Source: Angomonas deanei (Eukaryota > Euglenozoa > Kinetoplastea > Trypanosomatida > Trypanosomatidae). From it: a stretch of 64,000 bases of DNA. The DNA lies in contig LR877161.1 of the NCBI GenBank assembly GCA_903995115.1, forward strand, positions 62,001-126,000, in the 5' to 3' direction. Positions 54,296 to 63,313 of the stretch are shown here, in pieces; within the stretch, counting starts at the first letter, position 1, and every line of letters begins with the position of its first letter. The notes under the pieces are model-generated. The model made no database searches. It saw only the letters and a list, made by a program, of their open reading frames with translations, and was not told the origin of the DNA. Both the position numbers and the translations under genes were made by a program.

Positions 54296-57145
54296 TCAAA
54301 AGAAGGTAATTCTTTCCTCTCCCTTCAGCGAAATGACGGGCGGTTCACCCAGGATGAGGGTGGAGCCGGTGTGTTGCGTAATGAGCTGGGTAATCATATC
54401 CGAAAGGAAGGCCGCAAACTTGCGCGAGGTGTGGACGAAAGGATCTGGGCACCAGTAGTAGCACAACGAACAGAGTGCGTCAATGAACACGGTAAAAGTA
54501 ATCTCCCCCGCACGCGACCCCTCGTACTGCTCCTGCAGTGAAAGCAGCAACTGCTCCACTTGCTGCGTCGTGATAAACATTCGCGGCGGACAGTCTGTCG
54601 TGTAGATTTGTATGGTGGTGTTGTTTTCCGCAATGTACTCACAGTCCCGGAGGATGGCAATGTAGACGGAGGAGGAGAGGACGGCACCGAAGCGGCCGCC
54701 CCCTTGCATCGCCATGGCTCGCTCCTTCGCTAGTTTGGAGGTTTCTTGTTTTTTCACGTAAAAGAAGAAGATGCGCGCCAAGTCGTCGCCAAAGAAGCGG
54801 AACACCTCTTGTGGCTCCGTGGTCCAGAACGCACTGAGCGACGCATGCACCGACGTCTTGGAGGACTTGAGCGTGTTCAGCAACTTCTCCACGCCCTCCG
54901 TCAGGCCAAACGAGTCCCCGTAGTACTCTCCCGCGATGCGGACTAGTATCTCTGTGAACTGTGCATCCGACACTTGCCGAATGTCCATCTCCTGCCTCGC
55001 CGCCGTCAGCAGCGTCCTCGTCTCCTCCTCGGACTTCCCCTGTCCCTTCAGCAAAGTGGCCAGCTGCGGGGAGGCCACCCGGTCAAACGCGGCGGAGATG
55101 TTTTCCTTGGTGTAGGTGGCGGTGGGCAGACCACAGCGGTCCACGAACCGCCAAAAGGACGTCTCTGAGAGGGTCTTGCCACCACGTCCGGCAAAACTAT
55201 AAAATAATTTCGCGGTGGTTTCCGCATTTTCGCGTAGTGTGACCTTGAGCGGCCCTTGCAAGAGCTGCGACCACAGCTGTGCGTCCATCGTGGGGGCTAT
55301 CTTTTCCTTCAAGTCCGCCAAAGACTTGTTGTTGATCATCCAGAAGTGCCGCAGGGACCAACTGCCCACGTGAGGGACAGGGACCCCTTGCAATCGCTGT
55401 GCCGTCAGGTGCGCCTCCCCTTGCTGGACCCGCTGGTTGATCTCGGACAGCTGACGCTCCAGGTTCACCTGAGGGGAGAGGGCGGTCTTGATCTCGTGCA
55501 GGTACGTCTGACACTCCGACAAGTAGGCGATGAAATCAGCCTCCTCGGTGACCTTCATGGTGGACGCACTCGTCTCCTCCTCCCTGTGTTCGCTCTCCTC
55601 CATGAGTTGGAAGGACTTGAGCGCACTCTCGTTCCACCGGTTGCCGGCGTAGCGACGGAACAGCTCCGACACGGCGAGTGCGATGCGATCCTCCACCGGT
55701 TTCGTAAAGTCCGCGACCTCCAGTACATAACACAAATTCGCTTTTTGGCTCATTTCTTTCAGCCGATTGATTCTAAAGTCTCTGTCGCAGTTGGGCGGCA
55801 GCACAGGGCAGAGGGCTGGGAACACAAACTTCATGAGCTCGTAGAATACTTCACCGGAGGCAAAATCGGAACCGAAATTGCGAACGGGAATAAAGTTTTC
55901 CTTGTCGGTCGACTGCTTGTACAAGACGCCGTTGCACCACTGGAAAAGCGTGTCGGAGTAGCTCATCGCCTCCTGTTCCTCACCGTAGCCGAGGAGTAGG
56001 TTCACCTCCTCGTCAATCTCCTCCTTGAAGTTGGGAGTCTCCCCCAGATACGTGGCGGGCGGGGGAAGCATTTGGTGAAATGAGGAAAGGGTCGTGCGGT
56101 ATTGCTGCGCCATGTCAAAAGCACTTTGAACACTCCGAATCAGCTTTTCACTATACTCCTTTTCTTTTCGCACCAGCTCCGCCCGCAAGTCCCTCAGCTG
56201 AATCTCCAAGCCAGCGTTAAGGGTGAGTGCCTTTTCCAACTCATCCTTCGCCTCCTTGGTGGACTCGATCAACCGATCCGCCCGGTAACACTGTAACTGA
56301 TATTGAATCTTCGCATTCTCCAGTTGTGCCGCCGACTCATGCAGTCGCTCCGTCAGAAATCCACTACGGGAGGTCTCCACCTGCACCTTCCACTGGTAAA
56401 ACACGGCTTGCAGACGGAAAGTATCCGTCTCCTCCTCGTGTCGCCTATTCTTGCTTTCGTTAATGAAATTGATAGATTTGGCTTTTCGTACGTGCGCTCG
56501 CCAAGCATGAAATGCATTCCGCTTCTGCTCCACTCGCCGATTCTCTATAAAACGGGAAATGAAATCTCTTCTGCTAATATTAGCCGCTAACACTTTTTTC
56601 AGCGTGTCCGCCAGCTGGTTGACGTTTCCTTTATCGACGTCTACCTGATCCACAAACATGGTGTGCGTAAAGTATGGATTCCAATAAATGGTGTCCGGGT
56701 CTTTCACTTGTAGTTGGATTGCCGCGGAGGGATAGGGAAGCTTCTCGCTGTCGAAGCGGCAGTAGACGGCGGGCAGCAGCGCATGAATCACCTCGAGCAA
56801 CGCGTGCTGGGAGGGCTGGGTCGCTAGCAAGTTCAAGGCCCATGTGGCGGCCGCCGCACGGGTGGAAACCCCCTCACTCAAGTTCACCTCCCGCATCATC
56901 GACTCGACGAAGAGACTAATGGAGTTGTAGTGGGCGGCGTTGTTCTTAAATCGTACCACCAACTGTGCGTAACGGTTCCGGTTGACCCGCAGGTCGGCGT
57001 CCTCGGCTAACTCGGTTTGTTCTCGCTCACGGTCAAAGTCATTTAGGGTATCTCGCACCTCGTGGTGTCTATCGGGGGCATTTCGCTCCTGTAAGTGCTT
57101 GATTTCGGAGAATTTCCCCGATCGAGGGCCGCTTCGATTTTTCAT
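54296..57145 (-). CDS. Large coiled-coil protein with CH-like domain, probable flagellar or cytoskeletal
   Basis: Residues 200-360 are a coiled coil with repeated FHAWRAHV/FYQWKVQV (WR/WK) motifs typical of Sfi1-like helices. A calponin-homology-like domain seems to span about 395-520 (LFQWCNGVLYK, NFGSDFASGEVFYELM, RINRLKEMSQKANLC). The C-terminal 350 residues have helical pairs of EF-hand-like spacing (FYSFAGRGGKTLSETSFWRF) without clear Ca2+-binding loops. This architecture occurs in axonemal and basal-body proteins; no closer family name is justified. The frame is intact from 57143-57145. Confidence 0.7.
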   Translation of the reverse strand: MKNRSGPRSGKFSEIKHLQERNAPDRHHEVRDTLNDFDREREQTELAEDADLRVNRNRYAQLVVRFKNNAAHYNSISLFVESMMREVNLSEGVSTRAAAATWALNLLATQPSQHALLEVIHALLPAVYCRFDSEKLPYPSAAIQLQVKDPDTIYWNPYFTHTMFVDQVDVDKGNVNQLADTLKKVLAANISRRDFISRFIENRRVEQKRNAFHAWRAHVRKAKSINFINESKNRRHEEETDTFRLQAVFYQWKVQVETSRSGFLTERLHESAAQLENAKIQYQLQCYRADRLIESTKEAKDELEKALTLNAGLEIQLRDLRAELVRKEKEYSEKLIRSVQSAFDMAQQYRTTLSSFHQMLPPPATYLGETPNFKEEIDEEVNLLLGYGEEQEAMSYSDTLFQWCNGVLYKQSTDKENFIPVRNFGSDFASGEVFYELMKFVFPALCPVLPPNCDRDFRINRLKEMSQKANLCYVLEVADFTKPVEDRIALAVSELFRRYAGNRWNESALKSFQLMEESEHREEETSASTMKVTEEADFIAYLSECQTYLHEIKTALSPQVNLERQLSEINQRVQQGEAHLTAQRLQGVPVPHVGSWSLRHFWMINNKSLADLKEKIAPTMDAQLWSQLLQGPLKVTLRENAETTAKLFYSFAGRGGKTLSETSFWRFVDRCGLPTATYTKENISAAFDRVASPQLATLLKGQGKSEEETRTLLTAARQEMDIRQVSDAQFTEILVRIAGEYYGDSFGLTEGVEKLLNTLKSSKTSVHASLSAFWTTEPQEVFRFFGDDLARIFFFYVKKQETSKLAKERAMAMQGGGRFGAVLSSSVYIAILRDCEYIAENNTTIQIYTTDCPPRMFITTQQVEQLLLSLQEQYEGSRAGEITFTVFIDALCSLCYYWCPDPFVHTSRKFAAFLSDMITQLITQHTGSTLILGEPPVISLKGEERITFF

Positions 57146-57378
57146 TTTTTCTAAAAAATGGGGATAAAAATATTCAACTGTTAATTGCTAAAAAAAAAAA
57201 AGGAGTAAAAAAGTAGTGTGACTTTTTCCAGAGAACACTTCGAATGCTTTCTTTTTTTTTTTTAAAGCGCTTATTGTATGAGGGGTTTCCATTAAAAAAT
57301 GGGAAATGTACAGATATAATAAAAATGCAGTTTTGTATTGTTACATAGTTTGATTTGTTTTCGGCAGTTCCGTGTTTT

Positions 57379-58611
57379 TCACTTTGTCTCTTTCGAGTAC
57401 GCGGAAAAACTCATGTTGGTTCGTAAACGAATATTCGTGCTGTCCCGCCGGAGTTGTCCCAATCCGTTAATCATTGCTGTGATCTGTTCTCTTAATTTGT
57501 CTCGGTCGATCTCATCCGCTGCCGCCGCCTCCTCCGCGTCGGCCGCCTCCTCCTCTGCCGTGGCGGCGATGGGCTCCTCCGCCTCGGGAGATTTTTCTTG
57601 TGTGGAAAAGGGTGTTTCGTCTGCCACCACCGGTTCCGCGACGGGTGCTTCACTGTTTGGGTGTTCAGTGTTGTGGATCGGGTTGGCTGCCGGCAAGGGG
57701 TGGTGCACAACGTCTTCCTTTGGTAGACCCTTATCCTTGTGAAGCGGACTAAGGTTATGTGGGGTTTTCTTGTACCCCGTCACAGAGGTAGAGAAACCGC
57801 TCTTTGAGGAGGAGGCGCTACTCATCGTTTCGGGTTTACCAACTGTCTTCCCTGAGGTAAACGTATCTCGTGGTAGCGAGGACTTCTCCTTCCGCTTCCT
57901 GGTATCCGCCACACTCCTCGGCGCCGTCCCTCCCGCCTTCTTGCGGGGTGGTCGGGTTGGCATCCGGTTCCCTGACGGTAGACTATCTAATGACATGGAA
58001 GGGACAGTGGCGGCGAGGTCGGTCTGCCGCGGACTAGGCAAGGGACTGGTGACGGACGAAAAAGGTCTGGTCGTAGCACTAAAGGGGTCCGACTCCGCCG
58101 ACACACCCCTCCGCAGCGACGTGAGGGTAATTTTATTCTTTTTCAGTTCCGACAACTTTGGAAAGTGTGCCGAGGGGGACTGTTTGCTATTCTTTGGTGG
58201 ATTGCTAGCGGCGCTCAACTGCGCTTCAAACTTCTCAATGACACCTCGTTTTATAAACGCTTCGTTGGCCTTTTCTTTCATTTCGCCGAGGCGCTGAAAC
58301 GCATCTTTTGCCCTGGAATTGGTATTTTTATCCGGATGCACATACACCACTAAACGCTGATAATTCTTGTTGATGGTGTCGGCGTCCCCATTTTTCCCTA
58401 GCAGTATCTCCGGCGGAATGTGTTCATCTAGTAAGGCGTCACAGATATCGAAATTTCGCTGTGGTTGGGGAACCTTGGAGGGATCGATCAGAACCCTCAG
58501 CAGTTCTACTTTCCGCTTGTAGACGGGGTTCACGTGTTCGAGGGAGGCGTACATGCTCACGGCGCCCTCTAAATCTCCATTTCTAATGCACTTTTCGGCC
58601 AATGGCTCCAT
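57379..58611 (-). CDS. J-domain protein with disordered C-terminal tail
   Basis: A divergent J domain spans about residues 55-125, with the HPD motif in VVYVHPDKNTN (near residue 91) and NKNYQRLV, AFQRLGEMKEKANEAF as helices II and III. A short N-terminal TPR-like helical part (AEKCIRNGDLEGAVSMYASL) comes before it. The rest is Ser/Thr/Pro/Lys-rich and then strongly acidic with an Ala/Glu run, so probably disordered. It should act as an Hsp70 partner in cytosol or nucleus. The layout resembles J-proteins with a J domain preceded by a helical repeat; client unknown. Confidence 0.8.
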   Translation of the reverse strand: MEPLAEKCIRNGDLEGAVSMYASLEHVNPVYKRKVELLRVLIDPSKVPQPQRNFDICDALLDEHIPPEILLGKNGDADTINKNYQRLVVYVHPDKNTNSRAKDAFQRLGEMKEKANEAFIKRGVIEKFEAQLSAASNPPKNSKQSPSAHFPKLSELKKNKITLTSLRRGVSAESDPFSATTRPFSSVTSPLPSPRQTDLAATVPSMSLDSLPSGNRMPTRPPRKKAGGTAPRSVADTRKRKEKSSLPRDTFTSGKTVGKPETMSSASSSKSGFSTSVTGYKKTPHNLSPLHKDKGLPKEDVVHHPLPAANPIHNTEHPNSEAPVAEPVVADETPFSTQEKSPEAEEPIAATAEEEAADAEEAAAADEIDRDKLREQITAMINGLGQLRRDSTNIRLRTNMSFSAYSKETK

Positions 58612-58824
58612 CTCCGCCTATTTGTACTACAATAGAAAAAAAAAAAGGAGAACATTCAATAACCCTTTGTCATTAGATTTATGCAAATAAAAAAACCGAA
58701 AAAATAAAATACCTTGTGACACATCGACCCGATAAGAATGCCTTTCAGAAATATGATATTAAAAAAAGGAAAAGAAAATGATCCTGTGGGCGAAGGCGTT
58801 TTTTTTTTTTTTTGTGAAAGGTTT

Positions 58825-59643
58825 CTAAAACCATTTGCTATTACGATCAAACTGCTTACGGAGCGCGGCCGCATCTTGGGAGTCCTTCCCATACCGCGTC
58901 CCATCCTTTTTCATAATACCGACTATAATAAAAGGATGATTGTTGGCGGAGCGAACGCCATCCCCGAGACGCACCTCAAAGACCGGGAACTCCAGCACCT
59001 TCTCCCAGTCGACGCCCTTGTCGGGGCGCTGGCGGAACTCACACCGGTACGTTATCTGAACCCAATCCTCCTGTGACATCTGGCCCATATAACAATTCAC
59101 TAATTCAAACGAGTCCACCTCAATTTCGTAGGTGTTGACGACGTTGGTCTGACGGAGGGCTTTCCAGCTCTTCTTGGAGAACTCCTTGTTGACCTCCGCG
59201 TTAATCTCCTTTGCGATGCGATCGGCCTCGCCGTGCGTCGTCAGGCGCTGCAATTGCTTAATACTATCCTTACTCTTTTCATTGGAAATGGTCTTCAGCT
59301 TCATAAATATTTCCTTCAGCTGGTCGCTGTTAAAGTCCGGCCGGCGGTCGGTCAGCTTCTTCATGGTGATAAAACGCTGAAACGCCTTCTTGAGCCCCAT
59401 CCATGACGTGTAACGGATGGGGTTGATATCGGGGTCCATGATGCAGTCCATCGAGGCAAAGCGCATCTGCTTCGTCCATTGCTCCTTGTCAAAGTCGTAG
59501 TCTGTCCTTTTTTGGGAGGCCGTCTGACTGTCCATCTCCCATCGCGTCTGGGTACTGCGATTCATATTCATATAACGCTGCTGTACCACCAGACTGCCGC
59601 ACAGGGAGCGGGGAAGGGGGGCGACAAGGCGTTTGGAGAACAT
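58825..59643 (-). CDS. Mitochondrial Tim44-like domain protein (mL45/Mba1-related)
   Basis: The N terminus MFSKRLVAPLPRSLCGSLVV is a good mitochondrial presequence. The C-terminal two thirds follow the Tim44/mL45 fold: basic linker helices (KAFQRFITMKKLTDRRPDF), VNTYEIEVDSFELVNCYMGQ, DWVQITYRCEFRQR and VFEVRLGDGV. Members of this fold either tether the import motor (Tim44) or sit at the exit of the mitoribosome (mL45, Mba1). Lack of a motor-binding coiled segment of the usual length favours the mL45/Mba1 side, an inference. I start at 59641-59643; the frame is open to 59712 but the extra 23 residues are hydrophobic. Confidence 0.8.
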   Translation of the reverse strand: MFSKRLVAPLPRSLCGSLVVQQRYMNMNRSTQTRWEMDSQTASQKRTDYDFDKEQWTKQMRFASMDCIMDPDINPIRYTSWMGLKKAFQRFITMKKLTDRRPDFNSDQLKEIFMKLKTISNEKSKDSIKQLQRLTTHGEADRIAKEINAEVNKEFSKKSWKALRQTNVVNTYEIEVDSFELVNCYMGQMSQEDWVQITYRCEFRQRPDKGVDWEKVLEFPVFEVRLGDGVRSANNHPFIIVGIMKKDGTRYGKDSQDAAALRKQFDRNSKWF

Positions 59644-59826
59644 GGAAAAGGGGGAAAATACTCTGCAAAAATAAAAAGTAGGAAAGAGAGGAAAACAATG
59701 AACAGAAAACAAAAAAAAGGACTGACAGGATTCACGAAATCAAACAGTAAAAAAGGAAATGCAGTTGGTTGTATTGTATACATTTACACTGGTCCGACGG
59801 GCGGCAAAAGGGAACTCCCCCCGTCC

Positions 59827-60375
59827 TCATGCAGATGCGGTGACCTCTCGCACCCACTCCGCCACATCCTCTAGACCTATCCCATTCCAGGAGTCTACCT
59901 CTATTAAGCGAGTCGTCTCCTCGTACTCTGGTGCGAGAAACAGCTGCCGTGTCTCCCCTACCGTCAGTGATCGTGGGGCGGCACATTTTTGAAGGGCGAT
60001 GAGAGTTGGCCAGGAGTGGCACACACCCCTCGCCTTCTCCTTCAACGACATGAGCGACATCACCGCCTTACACAAGTTGTGCGGGGCGATCGCATCCACT
60101 ACAAAGAGCAAAAAACACCGAACGGGAGGGCCTTTGTTACTTTTTAGTTTATTCACGATAAACTTTTCCCAGGAGTTGATCATTGTGCCCCCCAACTCGC
60201 GCACCTCTATCGTGCGGCCTGGGCACACCTCCAGTTGGTCGATGCCCTGACCGGTGGTCGGGGGGAGCTGTGCCGGGCCGCTCTGGATATCGTGTCTAAA
60301 GTAAAAAGTGAGTTGATTTAAGAGGTCGGATTTACCGCATGCATCGGTCCCCACAACATAAAGAATGTCTGGCAT
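59827..60375 (-). CDS. ARL16: ARL16-like small GTPase with degenerate guanine-specificity motif
   Basis: The P-loop GTDACGKS is at residues 9-16. PPTTGQGIDQLEV replaces switch I with the conserved Thr, and VRELGGTM is the switch II motif characteristic of ARL16 (human IRELGGCM). LLFVVDAIAP matches LLFVMDASDP. The NKxD motif that gives guanine specificity appears as LQKCAAP, so base recognition may be changed. ARL16 acts in traffic of ciliary membrane cargo in animals. Length of 182 residues is normal. Start at 60373-60375; longer frame to 60474 is UTR-like, with candidate acceptor AGs near 60393-60399 region. Confidence 0.82.
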   Translation of the reverse strand: MPDILYVVGTDACGKSDLLNQLTFYFRHDIQSGPAQLPPTTGQGIDQLEVCPGRTIEVRELGGTMINSWEKFIVNKLKSNKGPPVRCFLLFVVDAIAPHNLCKAVMSLMSLKEKARGVCHSWPTLIALQKCAAPRSLTVGETRQLFLAPEYEETTRLIEVDSWNGIGLEDVAEWVREVTASA

Positions 60376-60635
60376 TAAAAAAAAAAAAAAATTGTAAAAC
60401 GACTGCCTACGCAGAATAAGCCAGCAGGGTGTGCTACGACCAAAAAGGAAAAGGGGTAGAGGGGGGAAGAGCACTTACAAAAAAAAAAAAAATGGGAGTG
60501 ATCACGAGTCTTTCGTCGCCGAAAAAAGAAAAAAAAAATGGTGTGGCCACTTAATGTACATGTGTAAAGTAGCATAAACAAAAAAAAAAAAGGTAAGAAA
60601 AATACTATACAAAAAACGAAAAAAGCGGCTGGGGG

Positions 60636-62875
60636 TCATTTCGTAAATCGGTAGTCCCTCCGTCTTAACGGCTCAATCCCGTCCGCCTCGTCCTTCATCT
60701 TTGACACTTCCTTTCTAATAGCCGCTAGCCGTGGCGGTGGGGTGGTGGCGCCGCCGAGCTGACTTCGTAGGAGCTTCTTGTGGTTTGTCGTGGTAGGGGC
60801 GTGAAGATCGCAGGTGCGAATCACATTATCGGGCTTCTTGAATAAGAATGCGTCAAACGGTGTTTCCGACCACTCTTGGGACACTTTTCGCATATTGGTA
60901 CTGTTGGCGAGTGAATGTTTGTAGCTCTTCTCTAATTCGCGCCTCTCCTCCTCGTCGAGGTCGGGCTCGGTTTCGCAAAAAACGACGTTTCCGCTCGCGT
61001 CAATAGAAAAGCATCCTTTGTCTTCCTCTGTGTCTTTCTGCTCCTCCCCCGCTCTCCCGCCTACTCTCCACCTCCCGGGAAACCGTCTTTTCCGCCGGTT
61101 CACTCACGTCTCGAAAGTACTGGTAGTGCTCCACGTCCGCGGCGTCGTGGCCGAAGCGGAGAAACTCCAGTTGAAGGGCCAGACTGGTGAGGAGTTTGTT
61201 CTCCGTCATCAGCTGGGCAGTCTCCCTTTCCTCTGGGGTGGTCACGGAGAGGGCGGTTGGCTTCGCATGGGCCGCCACCCGGGCCTTTTCGTTAAACTCC
61301 TTTACCCGCTGAATCGCTTCGTTCTGTGCCTTGCTCAGTGAGGACTGACCTTCGCCGTAGCTCTGGTTAATGTACTTCTCCGCACTTTCCAGGATCGCCT
61401 CCATTGAGTTGGTGGGATCCTCCTGGCTGTCCAGTCCGTCCAGGATCGTGCCGGAGGTGATCTGCAGGACAATGACACTCGTCTCCGCGTAGACCCCCAC
61501 GGGGATAGCGGTGGACGTGAGCGCCTCACAAGGAAAAAAGGGAATGCCACAACGCGGGTACTCTCTCTTTTCGCTTTTTGCACTCGTCGCCAAATAAAAA
61601 CGACCGCAAACCACAAGGACCCCAAACTTTGGAGGCTTCCTGGCCGGTACTATACACTCGTTGGGGGAATACACCCTCGAGCGAAGACACTTGGCGATTT
61701 GCTGCACGGCGCCGTCGGTGATGGTGTTAAAGGCGGGCACCGCTCGTAACGGCCCATACAACAAAGTTGGATTCAGTGCTTGTTGCACTTTCCTCGTGGC
61801 GATCCGGGTGCAGCTCACCATGTCCGCGTCCTCCCACAGGCACTGCAACGCGTGCACGGAGATCATCCACAACTCACAATAACCAGGCGCGATCAACTGC
61901 CGCTTTTCGTCGAAAAAGGTTGGCTGCTCATGACACACCAGCGCGTTCAGTCCGACACACGCGGCTGGTGTTGTGATCGCCACATCTTTGGACTTGCCGT
62001 TGGAGTATAATAGTTTGCCTTTGGATAGGAAAAAGACCGCGTCAGACGTAAAAACATCGCTGCAAACTACTTCATTGGCACAAAACACCTTTGGGACTAA
62101 TTGCATCCACATTGCCTTTGACGACCGCATGCTCAGCCCGTTTAGCACGTCATTGGCCGCTAATATCTTCAGCAACGGCGGCTTACTTCTCTGGTTGGTG
62201 AGCATTTCTTCTATCCGCTGTCGTGCCTCTGTCATGGTGGCGGCATACGGCGCCCCTTTTTGCATCTGCAACTCCTTCTGGAAGACGGAAAAGGGTATCT
62301 CCAGCAGGAAGGTGTCCGTCAGACACAGCAGAGGTCTACTTCTCACCGTGCCGAGGATGAGCGACTCGGCGTCCGCCAGCTGACCTGCGGCGTACGTCAG
62401 CAAACTGTCAAGGGTGCTGGCCTGCAACACCGTCAACGGCTGTGATTCCAATAAAAAAAGGGAGGGGAAGACGTTGGGGCCAGTTTTGGGAATTTTGGCG
62501 TTAGACAGTGTCGGTATATCATTGGCGCACACTTTGGTTTCCGCCTTGGACGGGTACTTGCGTCACCTTTCCCTGTAAAACCCAGTACACCACGCTAGCA
62601 CTGGGTCGTACCCCAGGCAGCGCCACCGTGCGACCTCTTGGGCAGAAAATAATGGACCCCGCGTTCACCACCTTCTTGATGGCGGCGGTCGACCACTTAC
62701 TCAGTAAGGGGGACGACCTCATCTGCTCCTCCGTCGGCAAATAAGAGCCACCGCCATTCCCCTTGTGGATAAAGTCACTTACTATTTTTTTAGCGCGCCG
62801 TCTAGACACTTTGTGGTATAGGATGGGCGTGAGATATCGTTTCACCTTGTCAATCGCATCGTCCTCGCCATCCAT
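60636..62875 (-). CDS. Protein with tandem cyclic-nucleotide-binding-like folds (CARP1-like), frame changes twice
   Basis: Three consecutive frames carry the product. From the ATG at 62873-62875, a CNB-like part (AGSIIFCPRGRTVALPG, VVYWVLQGKV) stops at 62519. The next frame opens at 62562 and runs to 61000, with a second CNB-like fold (VPKVFCANEVVCSDVF, AVFFLSKGKLL, CVGLNALVCHEQPTF) and a third partial one (RVYSPNECIVP, FGVLVVCGRFYL). The last frame (to 60636) is an acidic then basic tail (GCFSIDASGNVVFCETEPDLDE). One surplus base in 62519-62562 and one in the G5 run (plus C5 61046-61050) account for both changes. The joined length of about 746 residues and up to three CNB-like folds resemble trypanosome CARP1, a cAMP-response protein; the phosphate-binding cassette is not obvious, so cyclic nucleotide binding is uncertain. 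Confidence 0.75.
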
Positions 62876-63313
62876 CCCTCAAAAAAAAAAAAAAAAAACA
62901 GACGCGTCTAGCACTAATAATAAATAAACTTTTTTTTAAAAGATGTACACTAAACAATTTAGGTTGTGAACGGTTTTTTGGTGAAGGGGAAAAAAGATGA
63001 TGATGAAAGGATGTTACACTTCTATTCCAAGACAAGTTAAAAGCAGGGAACGCAAAAAAAAAAGAACAAAAGATATTTGATGTTGTTAATAGCCTTTCGG
63101 TTCACCTAGCCTCATCCGTGAATGGCACACGCGCAACCGTGTTATACGCACAAAGTAAATTTTACAACAGAAAAGGGTAACGAAAGTAAAGGAAGATTAA
63201 AAAAAAAAAAAAACACTTCACCTAATATTAACCGATAACGCCAAAAAAAAAAAAATACAGGTATTTTTTTTTATTATTATCATTTATTTAAAAAAATTAT
63301 TTCATGCTTGCTG
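62876..63313. other. AT-rich spacer, no gene seen
   Basis: A 17-base A run at 62881-62898 lies just upstream of the CARP1-like start (T-run on the coding strand). No tRNA or other RNA gene is recognised by eye. Confidence 0.6.

Noticed and set aside
13685-62521. Programmed +1 shift exactly at TGA stop codons (antizyme-like)
   Set aside because: Most frame-1 ends are TGA, but this is expected where a codon ending in T precedes a GAN codon. In 43829-45626 the protein-like frame begins about 80 codons before the stop, and in the repeat gene the duplicate copy shows a plain extra base.
62876-63313. Possible tRNA in the stretch with GGTTCACC near 63100
   Set aside because: The GTTC-like string has no matching acceptor or anticodon arms by eye; a covariance search would be needed.
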